NCBI GenBank assembly: GCA_030526995.1
Contig: JAUNBP010000003.1
Span: 1-64,000, forward strand
DNA from: Clostridia bacterium
GTDB taxonomy: Bacteria > Bacillota > Clostridia > Christensenellales > CAG-138
Direction: 5' to 3'
DNA: 64,000 nucleotides
Part shown: piece by piece, positions 7,779-17,985 of the stretch
Numbering within the stretch: position 1 is the stretch's first letter
Layout: every line of letters begins with the position of its first letter
Program-made: the position numbers and the translations under genes
The notes under the pieces: model-generated
What the model saw: the letters and a program-made list of their open reading frames with translations, nothing else
Database searches by the model: none
What the model was told of the DNA's origin: nothing

Positions 7779-10700
7779 TGGGGTGGAGTCGATAATTTCA
7801 ATCTCATATTCGGCCTCGAAGCCCATGTAGCTCACCGTTAGGGTCAGCTTGCCGAGGGTGCTGTTATCGAAGCCCTCTACCATTTCCTCGGTGATGGCTA
7901 TCTCCTTAGCGGTGTTGTCGCTGTAGCTCACCTTTAGGACGCCGCCCTTGGTTGTCAAGTCCTCCTCGTTTTGCATGTAGCTCAGCTTTGAGGGCTTGGT
8001 GAGTATCTCCACTCCCGTTATGCTCCTTATGGGCGTCATCGCTATATTTACCTCGGTCTGCGGGGGTGGCACCGGCAGCCATTCGCTGTATGCGGTTTGG
8101 TAGTCCTCATGCTCATACTTAACCTGCCACAACCCTTCCGGTACGTCCCATGCATAGCAGCCGCTTGCATCGGTGTAAATGGGATTCTGCTGTGAGTATT
8201 CACTTGCGTCCCAGAGCGTTGCTTCCGATTCCTCCGTCTCCTTGTAGTACAGCGTTGCCTTTACTCCGGCTATCCTCTCGTTCGTCACGGCGTCGTAGAC
8301 ATAGCCGCTTGGGTCGATTGCCCACCTTATATCCTCCACCGCATACTCGAGGGTGTAGGTGGTGCCGTTTATGATGTAGGTGCAGACCATTTTCAGTTTG
8401 CCCGGCACATAGGAGTGGTTTTCGTCGTCGAAGAAGCGTTTGACAGAGTAGAGCTTGGTTTCCTCGTCGTACTCGGCTATCAGCTCCTTTTTAACGTTGC
8501 TTCTCGTGCTTACTATCTTAACCTGCTCTATCGTTGAAAGGTCGGCGTTGTCAAAGCCCACATTAAAGCCGAATCGCACCCCGTCTATAAAGGTTATTAT
8601 AGGACTGCCGTTTTCGAGCAGATTGTAGTTGTTGCCGTTGAAGGACAGCGTAAACGAGCTTAGGTTCGGGGTTGAGCTGTGGAAGGTTATCGTGCCTACT
8701 CGTTCGGTATATTCCCATTCGCCCTCATACCTTGCCATTATCGTGTAGGTTTTTCCGTCCGTCGGGTTGGGCAGGGTGAGCTGCGTCGTGTAGTCGCCTG
8801 CGCTGTTTGCGGTTACCACCTTCTGCCACTCATAGTTAACATAGAGCTGTACGGTCGCATTAGGAACCGTGACTCCGTGAACCGTAACGGTTGCTGCGCT
8901 CGTTGTCGTGGGCATTTCAAGCGTAAGCGTGGAGAGTTCCACAAAGAATGCACCTATGATGTAGGACAGGGACTTTTCGTCTGCGGTAAAGTCCACCTTG
9001 GCATAGCTGTGGGTGGGTGCATGGGTCAGGGGTTTTATCATGAAGCGAATCGTTCCCGAATTCTCCGTCAGCGGAATCGTGATAGTTCCGCTACCGTTAA
9101 AGGTGATAATGCTGTCATCGGCAGCAAGGTTGTCTATGATTAGGCTGCCCTCAACATATTCCACGCTTTCCGGTATGGCGAAGGTTATGGATGCATCGGA
9201 GATGTTTGCTCCCTCGGCAAATGCGTATTTAGAGGTGAGGGACAGGTTCCCGAGGGCGGAAACCGCACCGTAATTGACCTTGTAGAAGCTGTTGTCCCAG
9301 TCAAAATACTGATAGGTTTCCTCCGACGGCATCTCATCCGTAATCACAAAGGGGATGCTGTTCTCAACCGCATACTGTACCGCATATGAGTAACCGCTGC
9401 AGTAGATGGTTAGGTTGTAGCAGTTGTAGAAGGCGTCATAGCCTATACTCGTTACGCTGCTTGGAATTGTGATTGAGGTTAGGTTGTAGCAGTCGAAGAA
9501 GGTCTCATTGAGTATAAGCGTTACTCCGTTCGGAATTGCAATCTCCGTTAAGGAGGTGCAGTCGCGGAATGCGCCAAGGCCTATTCTCGATACGCCGTTG
9601 GGAATCTCCATTTCCGTCAAGGATGTACACCCCATAAAGGCATAACTGCCTATGCTCGTTAAGCTGTTGGGAAGGATTGCCTCTTGAAGGGATGAACAGT
9701 GTGCAAAAGCGCTGACGCCTATGCCGTTGACGCCGTCAGGTATGGTAACCTTTACAAGGGTGCGGTTGGCTATAAATGCTCCGTCGCCTATCGCAGTTAC
9801 GGGGGCGCCGCCGAGGGCTGCAGGAATTTCGATAGCGGTAGCTTCGCCTGTGTAGCCCACAATAATTGCCTCTCCATTGAATAGCTTATACATGTAATCG
9901 CCCTCCGTCAATGTGGGTATATCCGGATTAAGCGCAGGGTTGCCACCGTGCAGGCATTCTATGAGTTCCGCATATGGATAGTCGGAATTGCCGTTCATAG
10001 TCCAAACAGTGTCAAAATCAAAGCCAACATAGTTAGACTGAACTCGAAGCTGTGCATCGGTGAGGGGGGTAACGTTGGTAATGGTACTATCGTTATCATT
10101 GTATCCCACTCCTACGCTTGCGCCGCAGGTATCGAGGTAGTAGCAGTTGGTGACGGTGGACTCTCGTCTGTTATCTCCTACTACGCCGCCGACATAATCC
10201 GTACCGCTTACCGTGCCTGTGTTGTAGCAGTTGGTGACGGTGGATCCCCATAGGTTATCTCCTACTACGCCGCCGACAGAGTAGTTACCGCTTACGGTGC
10301 CTGTGTTGTAGCAGTTGGAGACGGTGCCGCTAAAGTTATACCCGACCACGCCGCCGATAGAGCTGCTGCCGCTTATTGTGCCCGTGTTGTAGCAGTTGGT
10401 GACGGTGCCCGTGTTACGCCCTACCACACCGCCGATAGAGCTGCTGCCGCTTACCGTGCCTGTGTTGTAGCAGTTGGAAGCTGAGCCGTCCCCTGCCACG
10501 CCACCGACCCAGCTACCGCCACTTACCGTGCCCGTGTTGTAGCAGTTGGAAGCTGAGCCATACCCGACCACGCCTCCGACCCTGCTTCCTGTGCTGCTTA
10601 TCGTGCCTGCGTTATAGCAGGTGGTGACAATGCCATAGTTGTTCCCGACCACGCCACCGAGAGCTCCCTTTGTATTGCTTATAAGGCCCACATTGTAGCA

Positions 10701-13700
10701 GTTGGTGACGGTGCCATAGTTATGCCCTACTATGCCACCGACGCTATCCCTGATACTGCTTACTGTGCCCGCATTATAGCAGTTGGCAATGATGCCATAG
10801 TTATACCCGACTATGCCACCGACGTTATCCCTTATACTGCTTACTGTGTCCGCATTATAGCAGTTGGTAATGATGCCATAGTTATGCCCTGCTATGCCAC
10901 CAACGTCCTGATCTCCCCTTATATAGGAGTCCTTTACAGCAAGATTGCTGATTGTAGCTCCGTAGTCGCAATATCCGAACAAGCCCTGATAGTTGTTTAT
11001 CGTATCAATATAGATGCCGCTTATTGCAAAGCCGTTGCCGTTAAAGCTGCCTTGGAAGCTGTATGAGTATGGTGTGCCTATAGGAGTCCATGGTGTAGCA
11101 TTAAGAATCCAATACTTGGCGTTGTAGTCATTAAGCTCTATATCGCCTACAAGCTCGATATATTGTCCGCTGTAGGTAGTTCCCGAGTTTACGCTGCTTG
11201 CAAGGTAGGCGAGTTGGGCTGCTGTTTTAATGATATAGGGATCGTTTTGTGTGCCACTGCCGGAGTCAAAGCCCTCTGCTATAGTTCCGTCCCATATTGC
11301 CGAAACGCCGCCATAGCTTGAATCCAAGTCCTTCATAAATTGTGGATAGGGATAGCCTGTATCGGGTTCTATTGCCCAGATGTAGTTGAAGTCGAAGCCA
11401 GTGAAGTTTTCCTGTACACGCATCTGTTCATCGGTGAGGGGGATTATTCCGTTGGCTATGACGCCATGTTCGTTGTAACCCACTCCTGCGCTTGCGCCGC
11501 AGGCGTCGAGGTAGTAGCAGTTAGTGACGGTGCCACCTTCGGTCCATCCTACCATGCCCCCGACATAGCCATTTCCGCTTACCGTGCCCTCGTTGTAGCA
11601 GTTGGTGACGATGCTGAAGTTATACCCGACCACGCCGCCGGCAGAGCTGTTGCCGATGACCGAGCCTGTGTTGAAGCAGTTGGCGACGGTGGAAGAATCA
11701 TGGTTATACCCGACCACGCCGCCGACATTGTCTATGCCTCTAACTGTGCCTGTATTGTAGCAATTGGTGATTTCGGAATACCAGGTATATCCAACAACGC
11801 CGCCAACTTGATTGCCCCCGTTTATATTTCCCGCATTGCAGCAGTCGATGACTATTGAAAACATGTTGCTAATTGAGACTATGCCTCCAGCTGAACTTCC
11901 GGTTACCGTGCCTGTGTTGTGGCAGTCGATGACTCTGCAATACATGTGGCTGCCCCCGACTACGCCTCCAGCTGCATTTCCTGTTACCGTGCCTGTGTTG
12001 TAGCAGTTGGTGACGTCGGAAGGATCCTCACTATGTCCGACCACGCCGCCAACGTAGCCGCCGTTTATAGTGCCCGCATTGTAGCAGTCGGTGACGGTGC
12101 CGGCATGGTTATATCCTACCACGCCACCGACATATTGATAGCCCTTTATATAGGAGTCCTTTACGACGAGGTTGGCGATTGTAGCTCTGTGACAATAGCC
12201 GAATAAGCCTTGATAGCTTAAGCCATCGATATAGATACCGCTTATTGCGAAGCCATTGCCGTTAAAGCTGCCTTCAAAGCTATATGAGTATGGTGTGCCT
12301 ATAGGGGTCCATGGCGTAGCGTTTAGAATCCAATACTTGGCATTCCAATCGTTCAATTCTATATTGCTGACAAGTTCGATATACTGACCATAATATGAAG
12401 TTTCCAAATTTACGCTGCTTGCAAAGTAGGCAAGCTGCTCAGCGGTTTTTATTATATAGGGATCGCTTTCCGTTCCGCTGCCCGAATCAAAGCCCTCTGC
12501 TATGGTTCCGTCCCATATTGCCGAAGGCTCCCCATAGCTTGAATCCATGTCCTTCATAAACTGAGGATAGGGATAGCCCGTAGCAGGTTCTATGGCCCAG
12601 AAGTTGCGGAAGTCGAAGCCTGCAAAACTGCTTTCAAGCTGCATTTCGGTTTCGGATAAGGATGTTCCAAGTCCGTTATCGTTGCCGCTACCTTCGAGAA
12701 AATAGCAGTCCCATGGTGAGCCTGAGCCCACCGCACCACCAACAGATAAGCCTGTGCCGCTGACCGTGCCCACGTTGTAGCAATTAAAGGGGTCTCCGCT
12801 TCCGGATATGCCGCCGACGTAATCTGTGCCGCTTACCGTGCCCGTATTGTAGCAGTTAAAGGGGCTTCCGCTTCCGGATACGCCGCCGACGGAGCTATTG
12901 CCGCTTACGGTGCCTGTGTTGTAGCAGTTGGTGACGTTGGAAGACCACTCGTTATATCCTACTACGCCGCCGACGGAGCTATTGCCGCTTACGGTGCCTG
13001 TGTTGTAGCAGTTTGTGACGATGGAAGATTCATCATTGCACCCGATCACTCCGCCGACATAATCATAGCCCTTTATATAGGAGTCCTTTACGGCGAGGTT
13101 GGCGAATGCGGCGTTTTCACAATAGCCGAACAAGCCTTGATAGCTTTCGGAAGTTGAGGGTTCGGTCGGATTGCTCGGAGTCGGCGTGGGCTCATCGGTC
13201 GGATCGGTTTCTCGTGTTTTGTTGATGTAGATGCCGTTTACCGAGTAGCCGTTGCCGTCGAAGGTGCCCTTGAAGTTTGATAGGTAGTTCGACATGCCTA
13301 TCGCCGTCCATTCGTTGGCGGGGGCGATTAGGTTGCCATCGGCGTCCTCGGTGCCCCAGCTTTCCCAATCGGTTGTGTCGTTTAGGTAGATGTGGGCGGT
13401 GAGTTTGAAGTGTAATACGCTTGAATCAAAGTCATAGTCGCTGCCCGCATTTACGCGTTGGGCAAGGTAGGCGAGTTGGGCGCCGTTGGAGATTAGGTAG
13501 GGGTCATCTGCTGTTCCTGTGCCGCCGGCGTAGCTCGTGGCGATTGTGCCGTCCCAGATTTCTACCGGCTCGGTGGGTTCCTTGAACTCGACCGTGGGGA
13601 GTTGGGTTTGGGGGTATGCGGGGGCTTCGTCCGAGGTTTCGGGCGGTGGCTCCGTTTCGGATTGCGCCGAGGCGTAATTTAAGGCCTCATCATAAGGGTT

Positions 13701-13826
13701 GGGCTCGTCCGTTTGTGCAGGTTCAGCCGCAAGGGCGCTGCTTGGGACTTGTTCCGCCGCTGCCGATGCGGGGAGCAGGGTCGCGATAAGCAACAGGGTC
13801 AAAAAGATTGCTATCATCCGTTTCAT
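7551..13826 (-). CDS. Giant secreted GLUG-repeat / LRR protein with C-terminal dockerin-like module
   Basis: 2091 aa from ATG 13826. The longer frame starts at a TTG lying inside the GGGAGG ribosome site, so it is rejected. Order: signal peptide (1-25); acidic/Pro region; three blocks opening IWDGTIA (near 88, 437, 840), each followed by GLUG units of the type VGGVVGYN..TVTNCYNTGTVSG (about 25 units to 1232); five BspA-type leucine-rich repeats (about 1342-1495); beta-sandwich/Ig-like domains (about 1500-1830); a CarboxypepD_reg/Cna-B-like domain (about 1838-1928); a Big_3-like domain (about 1932-2012); and a dockerin-like pair (2017-2091: GDAECDGDIDAADAAAILRY and GDVVADFDGKPDAADAAAIL). No LPXTG or SLH motif is seen, so cohesin binding is the likeliest attachment. 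Probably an adhesin or matrix protein. Confidence 0.88.
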   Translation of the reverse strand: MKRMIAIFLTLLLIATLLPASAAAEQVPSSALAAEPAQTDEPNPYDEALNYASAQSETEPPPETSDEAPAYPQTQLPTVEFKEPTEPVEIWDGTIATSYAGGTGTADDPYLISNGAQLAYLAQRVNAGSDYDFDSSVLHFKLTAHIYLNDTTDWESWGTEDADGNLIAPANEWTAIGMSNYLSNFKGTFDGNGYSVNGIYINKTRETDPTDEPTPTPSNPTEPSTSESYQGLFGYCENAAFANLAVKDSYIKGYDYVGGVIGCNDESSIVTNCYNTGTVSGNSSVGGVVGYNEWSSNVTNCYNTGTVSGNSSVGGVSGSGSPFNCYNTGTVSGTDYVGGISGSGDPFNCYNVGTVSGTGLSVGGAVGSGSPWDCYFLEGSGNDNGLGTSLSETEMQLESSFAGFDFRNFWAIEPATGYPYPQFMKDMDSSYGEPSAIWDGTIAEGFDSGSGTESDPYIIKTAEQLAYFASSVNLETSYYGQYIELVSNIELNDWNAKYWILNATPWTPIGTPYSYSFEGSFNGNGFAISGIYIDGLSYQGLFGYCHRATIANLVVKDSYIKGYQYVGGVVGYNHAGTVTDCYNAGTINGGYVGGVVGHSEDPSDVTNCYNTGTVTGNAAGGVVGGSHMYCRVIDCHNTGTVTGSSAGGIVSISNMFSIVIDCCNAGNINGGNQVGGVVGYTWYSEITNCYNTGTVRGIDNVGGVVGYNHDSSTVANCFNTGSVIGNSSAGGVVGYNFSIVTNCYNEGTVSGNGYVGGMVGWTEGGTVTNCYYLDACGASAGVGYNEHGVIANGIIPLTDEQMRVQENFTGFDFNYIWAIEPDTGYPYPQFMKDLDSSYGGVSAIWDGTIAEGFDSGSGTQNDPYIIKTAAQLAYLASSVNSGTTYSGQYIELVGDIELNDYNAKYWILNATPWTPIGTPYSYSFQGSFNGNGFAISGIYIDTINNYQGLFGYCDYGATISNLAVKDSYIRGDQDVGGIAGHNYGIITNCYNADTVSSIRDNVGGIVGYNYGIIANCYNAGTVSSIRDSVGGIVGHNYGTVTNCYNVGLISNTKGALGGVVGNNYGIVTTCYNAGTISSTGSRVGGVVGYGSASNCYNTGTVSGGSWVGGVAGDGSASNCYNTGTVSGSSSIGGVVGRNTGTVTNCYNTGTISGSSSIGGVVGYNFSGTVSNCYNTGTVSGNYSVGGVVGDNLWGSTVTNCYNTGTVSGTDYVGGVVGDNRRESTVTNCYYLDTCGASVGVGYNDNDSTITNVTPLTDAQLRVQSNYVGFDFDTVWTMNGNSDYPYAELIECLHGGNPALNPDIPTLTEGDYMYKLFNGEAIIVGYTGEATAIEIPAALGGAPVTAIGDGAFIANRTLVKVTIPDGVNGIGVSAFAHCSSLQEAILPNSLTSIGSYAFMGCTSLTEMEIPNGVSRIGLGAFRDCTSLTEIAIPNGVTLILNETFFDCYNLTSITIPSSVTSIGYDAFYNCYNLTIYCSGYSYAVQYAVENSIPFVITDEMPSEETYQYFDWDNSFYKVNYGAVSALGNLSLTSKYAFAEGANISDASITFAIPESVEYVEGSLIIDNLAADDSIITFNGSGTITIPLTENSGTIRFMIKPLTHAPTHSYAKVDFTADEKSLSYIIGAFFVELSTLTLEMPTTTSAATVTVHGVTVPNATVQLYVNYEWQKVVTANSAGDYTTQLTLPNPTDGKTYTIMARYEGEWEYTERVGTITFHSSTPNLSSFTLSFNGNNYNLLENGSPIITFIDGVRFGFNVGFDNADLSTIEQVKIVSTRSNVKKELIAEYDEETKLYSVKRFFDDENHSYVPGKLKMVCTYIINGTTYTLEYAVEDIRWAIDPSGYVYDAVTNERIAGVKATLYYKETEESEATLWDASEYSQQNPIYTDASGCYAWDVPEGLWQVKYEHEDYQTAYSEWLPVPPPQTEVNIAMTPIRSITGVEILTKPSKLSYMQNEEDLTTKGGVLKVSYSDNTAKEIAITEEMVEGFDNSTLGKLTLTVSYMGFEAEYEIEIIDSTPTYLYGDAECDGDIDAADAAAILRYVVKLPNSELSQLGMVQGDVVADFDGKPDAADAAAILRFVVKIITSFPIEAP
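10180..13060 (-). repeat. Near-identical GLUG coding repeats
   Basis: Units of roughly 60-90 bases recur in frame, many sharing the words TGCCTGTGTTGTAGCAGTTG and ACCACGCCGCCGAC on the plus strand. A longer block encoding the IELND..AKYWILNATPWTPIG region is also duplicated, near 11060-11310 and 12270-12520. The identity at DNA level suggests recent tandem duplication and recombination. Confidence 0.85.
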
Positions 13827-14097
13827 AAAAGTGTTTCCTCCCAAAATATTAAGTGTGCTTCATTGTGCCGCCTGACTAAGGTGCAGGGGCGGTTTCCTCC
13901 CTCACTCGAATTTGCAAGACGCCGCCCTGATTTCTCTTGGAATTCGGGCGGGTGGCTCTTATCCTATGTGATATATCTACAATAGCATAAAATTTTCAAA
14001 ATATGGAAGTGGTTTATGAGAAAAAATCCAAGTATTTGTAAGATTTTTTGCATAAAATCACGGCGGAGGGCGGTTGGTTTTTCAAAAAGCGATACGG
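13827..14097. other. Divergent intergenic region and possible structured leader
   Basis: Between the giant protein gene (minus) and the CotH operon (plus). On the minus strand two GC-rich inverted repeats occur before the ATG: CCGCCC with GGGCGG, and CCGCC with GGCGG. No known riboswitch class was recognised. No convincing minus-strand promoter was fixed. No gene is supported here. Confidence 0.4.
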
Positions 14098-14126
14098 TTG
14101 ACAAAGGGGCGAGGGGGCTGTATAAT
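14098..14126 (+). promoter_or_regulatory. Perfect consensus sigma-A promoter of the CotH operon
   Basis: TTGACA at 14098-14103, exactly 17 bases, TATAAT at 14121-14126. Predicted start near 14133, giving a leader of about 30 bases to ATG 14164. It also shows that the longer upstream reading frame (from 14074) is not the real start. Confidence 0.9.
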
Positions 14127-14163
14127 TTCCATTAGTGATTATGCGGATTGTATGGGGAGAGTT

Positions 14164-17100
14164 ATGGCAATCAAGCTGAGGGTGAAGAGGCATATTCGAA
14201 TAACGGCGGTAATCGTGCTTTCGGCTGCCGTGCTGTTGGCTTGCATTCTGTTTAGCTCCTCGGTCTCGGGGCGGCTCGAAGCCGCTCATGTCAGCGCAAG
14301 CTCCTTTCCCGTTTGCATTAACGAAATTATGGCGTCCAACGTTCGCTATGCCAACTCGGACGGCGTCTTTTGCGATTGGGTAGAGCTGTACAACGGCTCG
14401 GACTCGCAGATAGATATTGGCGGCTACAAGTTGACCGACAAGTCCAACGAGGCCCGCTATACCATTCCTGCCGATACGGTGATTCCCGCCGGCGGCTACT
14501 ACATAATATACTGCATGAGGGATGCGCCCAACAGTGGCTATGCCGACTTTGGAATATCCTCGAACGGGGATGAGTCCATTACCCTCATGAACACCCGAAA
14601 CGTCCTTGTCGATACCGTCGATACCGTTGCCTTGCAGGAGAATCAAGTGATGGCTCGCATTGACGACGGTACCTGGGCCGTGCTCGACTACGCCACCCCC
14701 GCCTACGAAAACAGCCAAGCGGGCTATTTGGAGTTTTCCGAGAACCGCACCGTTGCGGGCAGTGAGGTTCGCATTAGCGAGGTCGTTGCCTCTAACTCGT
14801 TCTACTACAACGCCGATGGAATAAGCTGCGATTACATTGAGCTGCACAACAGCGGCAGCGTTGACTTTAACGTTTCGGGCTACATGCTCACCGACAAGGA
14901 GCAGGATATCCGCTTTGTGTTCGATTCCGCTGCCGTAATCCCTGCGGGCGGCTATCTGACCGTGTGGTGCACCCGTGCGCCCGCTCAGGTCAATGCGCTC
15001 GAGCGCTATGCGGATTTTTCCATATCTCGAAGCGGGGGCGAGGAGCTCTTGCTCATCAATCCCGATATGCAGGTTGTGGATCGCTTTCTCACCGTTGCCG
15101 CACAGCGGAACACCGCTCAGGTTCGAGGCGAAGGCGGCGCAATCGTGCAAATTTCCTATGCAACCCCCAACTATCCCAACACGGCTGCGGGCTATGAGCA
15201 ATATCTGCAAACCCGCTTTTTACCGAACGCCAATCTCTATATCAGCGAGGTCATGGCGGAGAACAACGGCTACCCCGACCCGTCGGGACGGCTGCTCGAC
15301 TTTATCGAGCTGCACAATCGGAGCGATCAGACCTTGGACTTGTCGGGCTATGGACTTTCGGACAGCCCGGGCGATGTCCTGTTCTCCTTCCCAAGCGGCA
15401 CTACGCTCGCCCCCGACGGCTACATTGTCGTCTACTGTGAGTCCGGTAGCAGCGAGACCTCGCTCGCCCCGTTCGGCATTGCAACCGAGGGCGGCGAAAC
15501 GCTCGTCTTGACCGATTCGCTCGGCGTTTGCGTTGATGCTGTTGCTACGCTTGCGGTGGAAGGCGGGCAGTCCATGGTTAGGCAGGAGGACGGAACCTTT
15601 GCCTTGGAAGCGCTCGCAACTCCCGCCTACCCCAACGATGAAAACGGCTATGCCGCCTACCTTCTAAGCGTAGCTACCCAGCCTTCGACCCTGCGTATCT
15701 CGGAGCTGATGAGCAACAACGGTGCCACCCTGCCCGACAGTCGGGGAGTGTTCTCGGACTGGATTGAGCTTACTAATGTCGGAAGCGCAGCCGTGGATTT
15801 GAATCAGTTTTACCTCACCGACGATGCTTTGGACCCCTATCAGTTCCGCCTGCCCGAACGCACGCTTGGGCCCAATGAATATGTTTTAGTGTTCTGCTCG
15901 GGGCTGAACACGGTGTTGGACGGGGAGATTCATGCACCCTTCCGCCTCTCCGCCTCAGGCGAGACCGTGGGACTCTATTCCGCCTACGGGGAGCTGCTGC
16001 AGAGCGTGACCGTAACCGCAGAGGACGACGACCGCTCCTTTGTCGTTGAAGCCGACGGTTCCGTCACCGTCACCGCCTATCCAACCCCGAACCGTGAAAA
16101 CACGCCTGCCGAATATGCCAATCTTTTGGCGGAGCGCACAACCCCGAATTCGCTTGTGATAAGCGAGGTTATGCCGAGCAATCGCTCCTATCTTAGGCAG
16201 CGGGGTGGTGAATACTACGACTGGGTGGAGCTTATGAACTGCTCTTCGGCTCGGCTCAATATTGGGGGCTTTAGGCTTTCGACGGATTCCGATTCGGAAA
16301 GCGGTTTTGTGTTGCCAAACGTTACCCTCGCCCCGGGGGAGACCTATATTGTGATATGCTCCGGCGACGCCTCCCTCGTCACCTCGACGGAGAATGCCTG
16401 CCATGCTGCGCTCTCGCTCAATGCCGTTGAGGACAGGCTCTTCCTCTATGATGCGGGCGGCGCCCTTATAGATTACATGCGACTGTACAACGTTCCCGCC
16501 GACGGGAGCATTGGACGGCTTCCCGACCGAAGCGGAATATACATACTTGACACCCCGACTCCAAAAAGCGAGAACGAAAGCGGCGACGCCGTCTTTGTCC
16601 CCTCCGCCGAGCCTACGAGCAACGTTTCGGAGGGCGTTTATGAGGGGGTGAGCCACCTTGACGTTTCGCTCTTTGCCGAGGGGGATATCTATTACACGCT
16701 TGACGGGAGTCTGCCTACCACCGCCTCCACCGTTTACATGGAGCCAATCCGCATTGAAAAGACCCAGATTATTCGTGCAATAAGCTGCGAGCCCGACAAG
16801 TCTCCAAGCAAGCCGCTCACGCTCTCCTACATCATTAACGAGGGGCACACGCTTCCGGTTGTCAGCTTGGTTGCCGACCCCGATGACCTCTTTGGCAGGA
16901 CCACGGGGATATACAGCAATCCACAGGAGGAATGGGAACGTGCGGCAAGCGTTTCTTTTTTTGACGGAGACAGCGGGTTTTCCATTGATTGCGGCGTTCG
17001 CATCTCCGGACAGACCTCGAGAGGGCGTGAACACAAGTCGTTTAAGCTGCTGTTCGCTCCCCGCTACGAGGGGCGGCTCGAATATGACCTGTATGAGGAT

Positions 17101-17985
17101 TACAAGGTCAACACCTTCTCCTCCCTCCTGCTAAGATCCGGACTGGACGGCAAGTATGCTATAATCCGCGAGCCCTTTTTCACCCAGCTTGCACTGCCCT
17201 ACAAGGATACGACGCTTGCGCAAAACAGCAGGATGGCGGTCGTCTACATCAACGGTGAATACTACGGGCTGTACATGGTTATGGAGGCTTATTCGGAGGA
17301 GTTCTATGCGGATTATTTTGACGTCAGCCCCGAAAGCGTGACGATAATTAAAGGCTATCTCTACGATGACGAGCTTGAGATTTATCAGCTTTTGAAATTC
17401 GCTGCCGAGAACGATATGAGCGTTGAGGAGAACTACCGCTATTTGGAGGAGAGGGTGGACTTTGACAGCCTTATCGATTGGGCCATCTTTCAAGCCTACG
17501 TTTCCAACGACGACCTTTCCGCAAATGTGCGATATATCAAATGCAGCGAGCTTGAGAATAAATGGCAGTTTGCCTATTACGATGTGGAATGCGGCATGGG
17601 CTACAGCCTGTCCCGTGATCTGCAATCCTTTGAATTTGTGTTTAATCGGGGTCAGACCCGCATGATTTTTGTGCCGCTTCTGAACAATGCGGAGTTTCGG
17701 GATAAGTTTTTGACCCGTCTCGCCTATCACTGCCGTGTTACCTTTGATACGGAAAACGTGCTTGGAATCTTTGAGTCGCTGGTGGCGGACGTTGAGGGTG
17801 AGGTTCCCCGAAACAGGGAACGCTGGGACTACCCCAACAGGATTTTTGAGAATAACATCGTCCGCATTCGCAGCCGCATAACCGATTATGACCGTGCAGG
17901 GCTTCTTATCGAGGACATTGCAAAGCGGCTCTCGCTTACGCAGGAGGAGCTGGACCACTATTTCGGAGATCTTATAAATGAGTGA
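14164..17985 (+). CDS. CotH kinase-family protein with five lamin-tail domains
   Basis: 1273 aa from ATG 14164 (GGGGAGA at 14154-14160 upstream). An uncleaved-looking membrane segment lies near residues 14-32. Five lamin-tail (LTD) domains begin near 50, 202, 358, 510 and 665, each opening with a form of ISEVMASN and later WIELHN. A chitobiase/HEX C-terminal-like domain (near 831; YYTLDGSLPTT) follows, then a CotH domain (about 897-1215) with RISGQTSRGREHKSFKL, YINGEYYGLYMVMEAY, NDDLSANVRY and the metal-site YYDVECGMG. CotH enzymes are secreted or spore-coat protein kinases. Its stop overlaps the next start by eight bases. Confidence 0.88.
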   Translation: MAIKLRVKRHIRITAVIVLSAAVLLACILFSSSVSGRLEAAHVSASSFPVCINEIMASNVRYANSDGVFCDWVELYNGSDSQIDIGGYKLTDKSNEARYTIPADTVIPAGGYYIIYCMRDAPNSGYADFGISSNGDESITLMNTRNVLVDTVDTVALQENQVMARIDDGTWAVLDYATPAYENSQAGYLEFSENRTVAGSEVRISEVVASNSFYYNADGISCDYIELHNSGSVDFNVSGYMLTDKEQDIRFVFDSAAVIPAGGYLTVWCTRAPAQVNALERYADFSISRSGGEELLLINPDMQVVDRFLTVAAQRNTAQVRGEGGAIVQISYATPNYPNTAAGYEQYLQTRFLPNANLYISEVMAENNGYPDPSGRLLDFIELHNRSDQTLDLSGYGLSDSPGDVLFSFPSGTTLAPDGYIVVYCESGSSETSLAPFGIATEGGETLVLTDSLGVCVDAVATLAVEGGQSMVRQEDGTFALEALATPAYPNDENGYAAYLLSVATQPSTLRISELMSNNGATLPDSRGVFSDWIELTNVGSAAVDLNQFYLTDDALDPYQFRLPERTLGPNEYVLVFCSGLNTVLDGEIHAPFRLSASGETVGLYSAYGELLQSVTVTAEDDDRSFVVEADGSVTVTAYPTPNRENTPAEYANLLAERTTPNSLVISEVMPSNRSYLRQRGGEYYDWVELMNCSSARLNIGGFRLSTDSDSESGFVLPNVTLAPGETYIVICSGDASLVTSTENACHAALSLNAVEDRLFLYDAGGALIDYMRLYNVPADGSIGRLPDRSGIYILDTPTPKSENESGDAVFVPSAEPTSNVSEGVYEGVSHLDVSLFAEGDIYYTLDGSLPTTASTVYMEPIRIEKTQIIRAISCEPDKSPSKPLTLSYIINEGHTLPVVSLVADPDDLFGRTTGIYSNPQEEWERAASVSFFDGDSGFSIDCGVRISGQTSRGREHKSFKLLFAPRYEGRLEYDLYEDYKVNTFSSLLLRSGLDGKYAIIREPFFTQLALPYKDTTLAQNSRMAVVYINGEYYGLYMVMEAYSEEFYADYFDVSPESVTIIKGYLYDDELEIYQLLKFAAENDMSVEENYRYLEERVDFDSLIDWAIFQAYVSNDDLSANVRYIKCSELENKWQFAYYDVECGMGYSLSRDLQSFEFVFNRGQTRMIFVPLLNNAEFRDKFLTRLAYHCRVTFDTENVLGIFESLVADVEGEVPRNRERWDYPNRIFENNIVRIRSRITDYDRAGLLIEDIAKRLSLTQEELDHYFGDLINE

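Noticed and set aside
13844..13846. TTG start for the giant GLUG protein
   Set aside because: The codon is part of the ribosome binding site of ATG 13826, and the extra residues do not fit a signal peptide.
13860..13985. Cobalamin, FMN, c-di-GMP or c-di-AMP riboswitch before the giant protein
   Set aside because: None of the conserved core sequences of these classes could be found.
14074..14163. Upstream extension of the CotH reading frame
   Set aside because: It overlaps the consensus promoter at 14098-14126; the mRNA would start after it.
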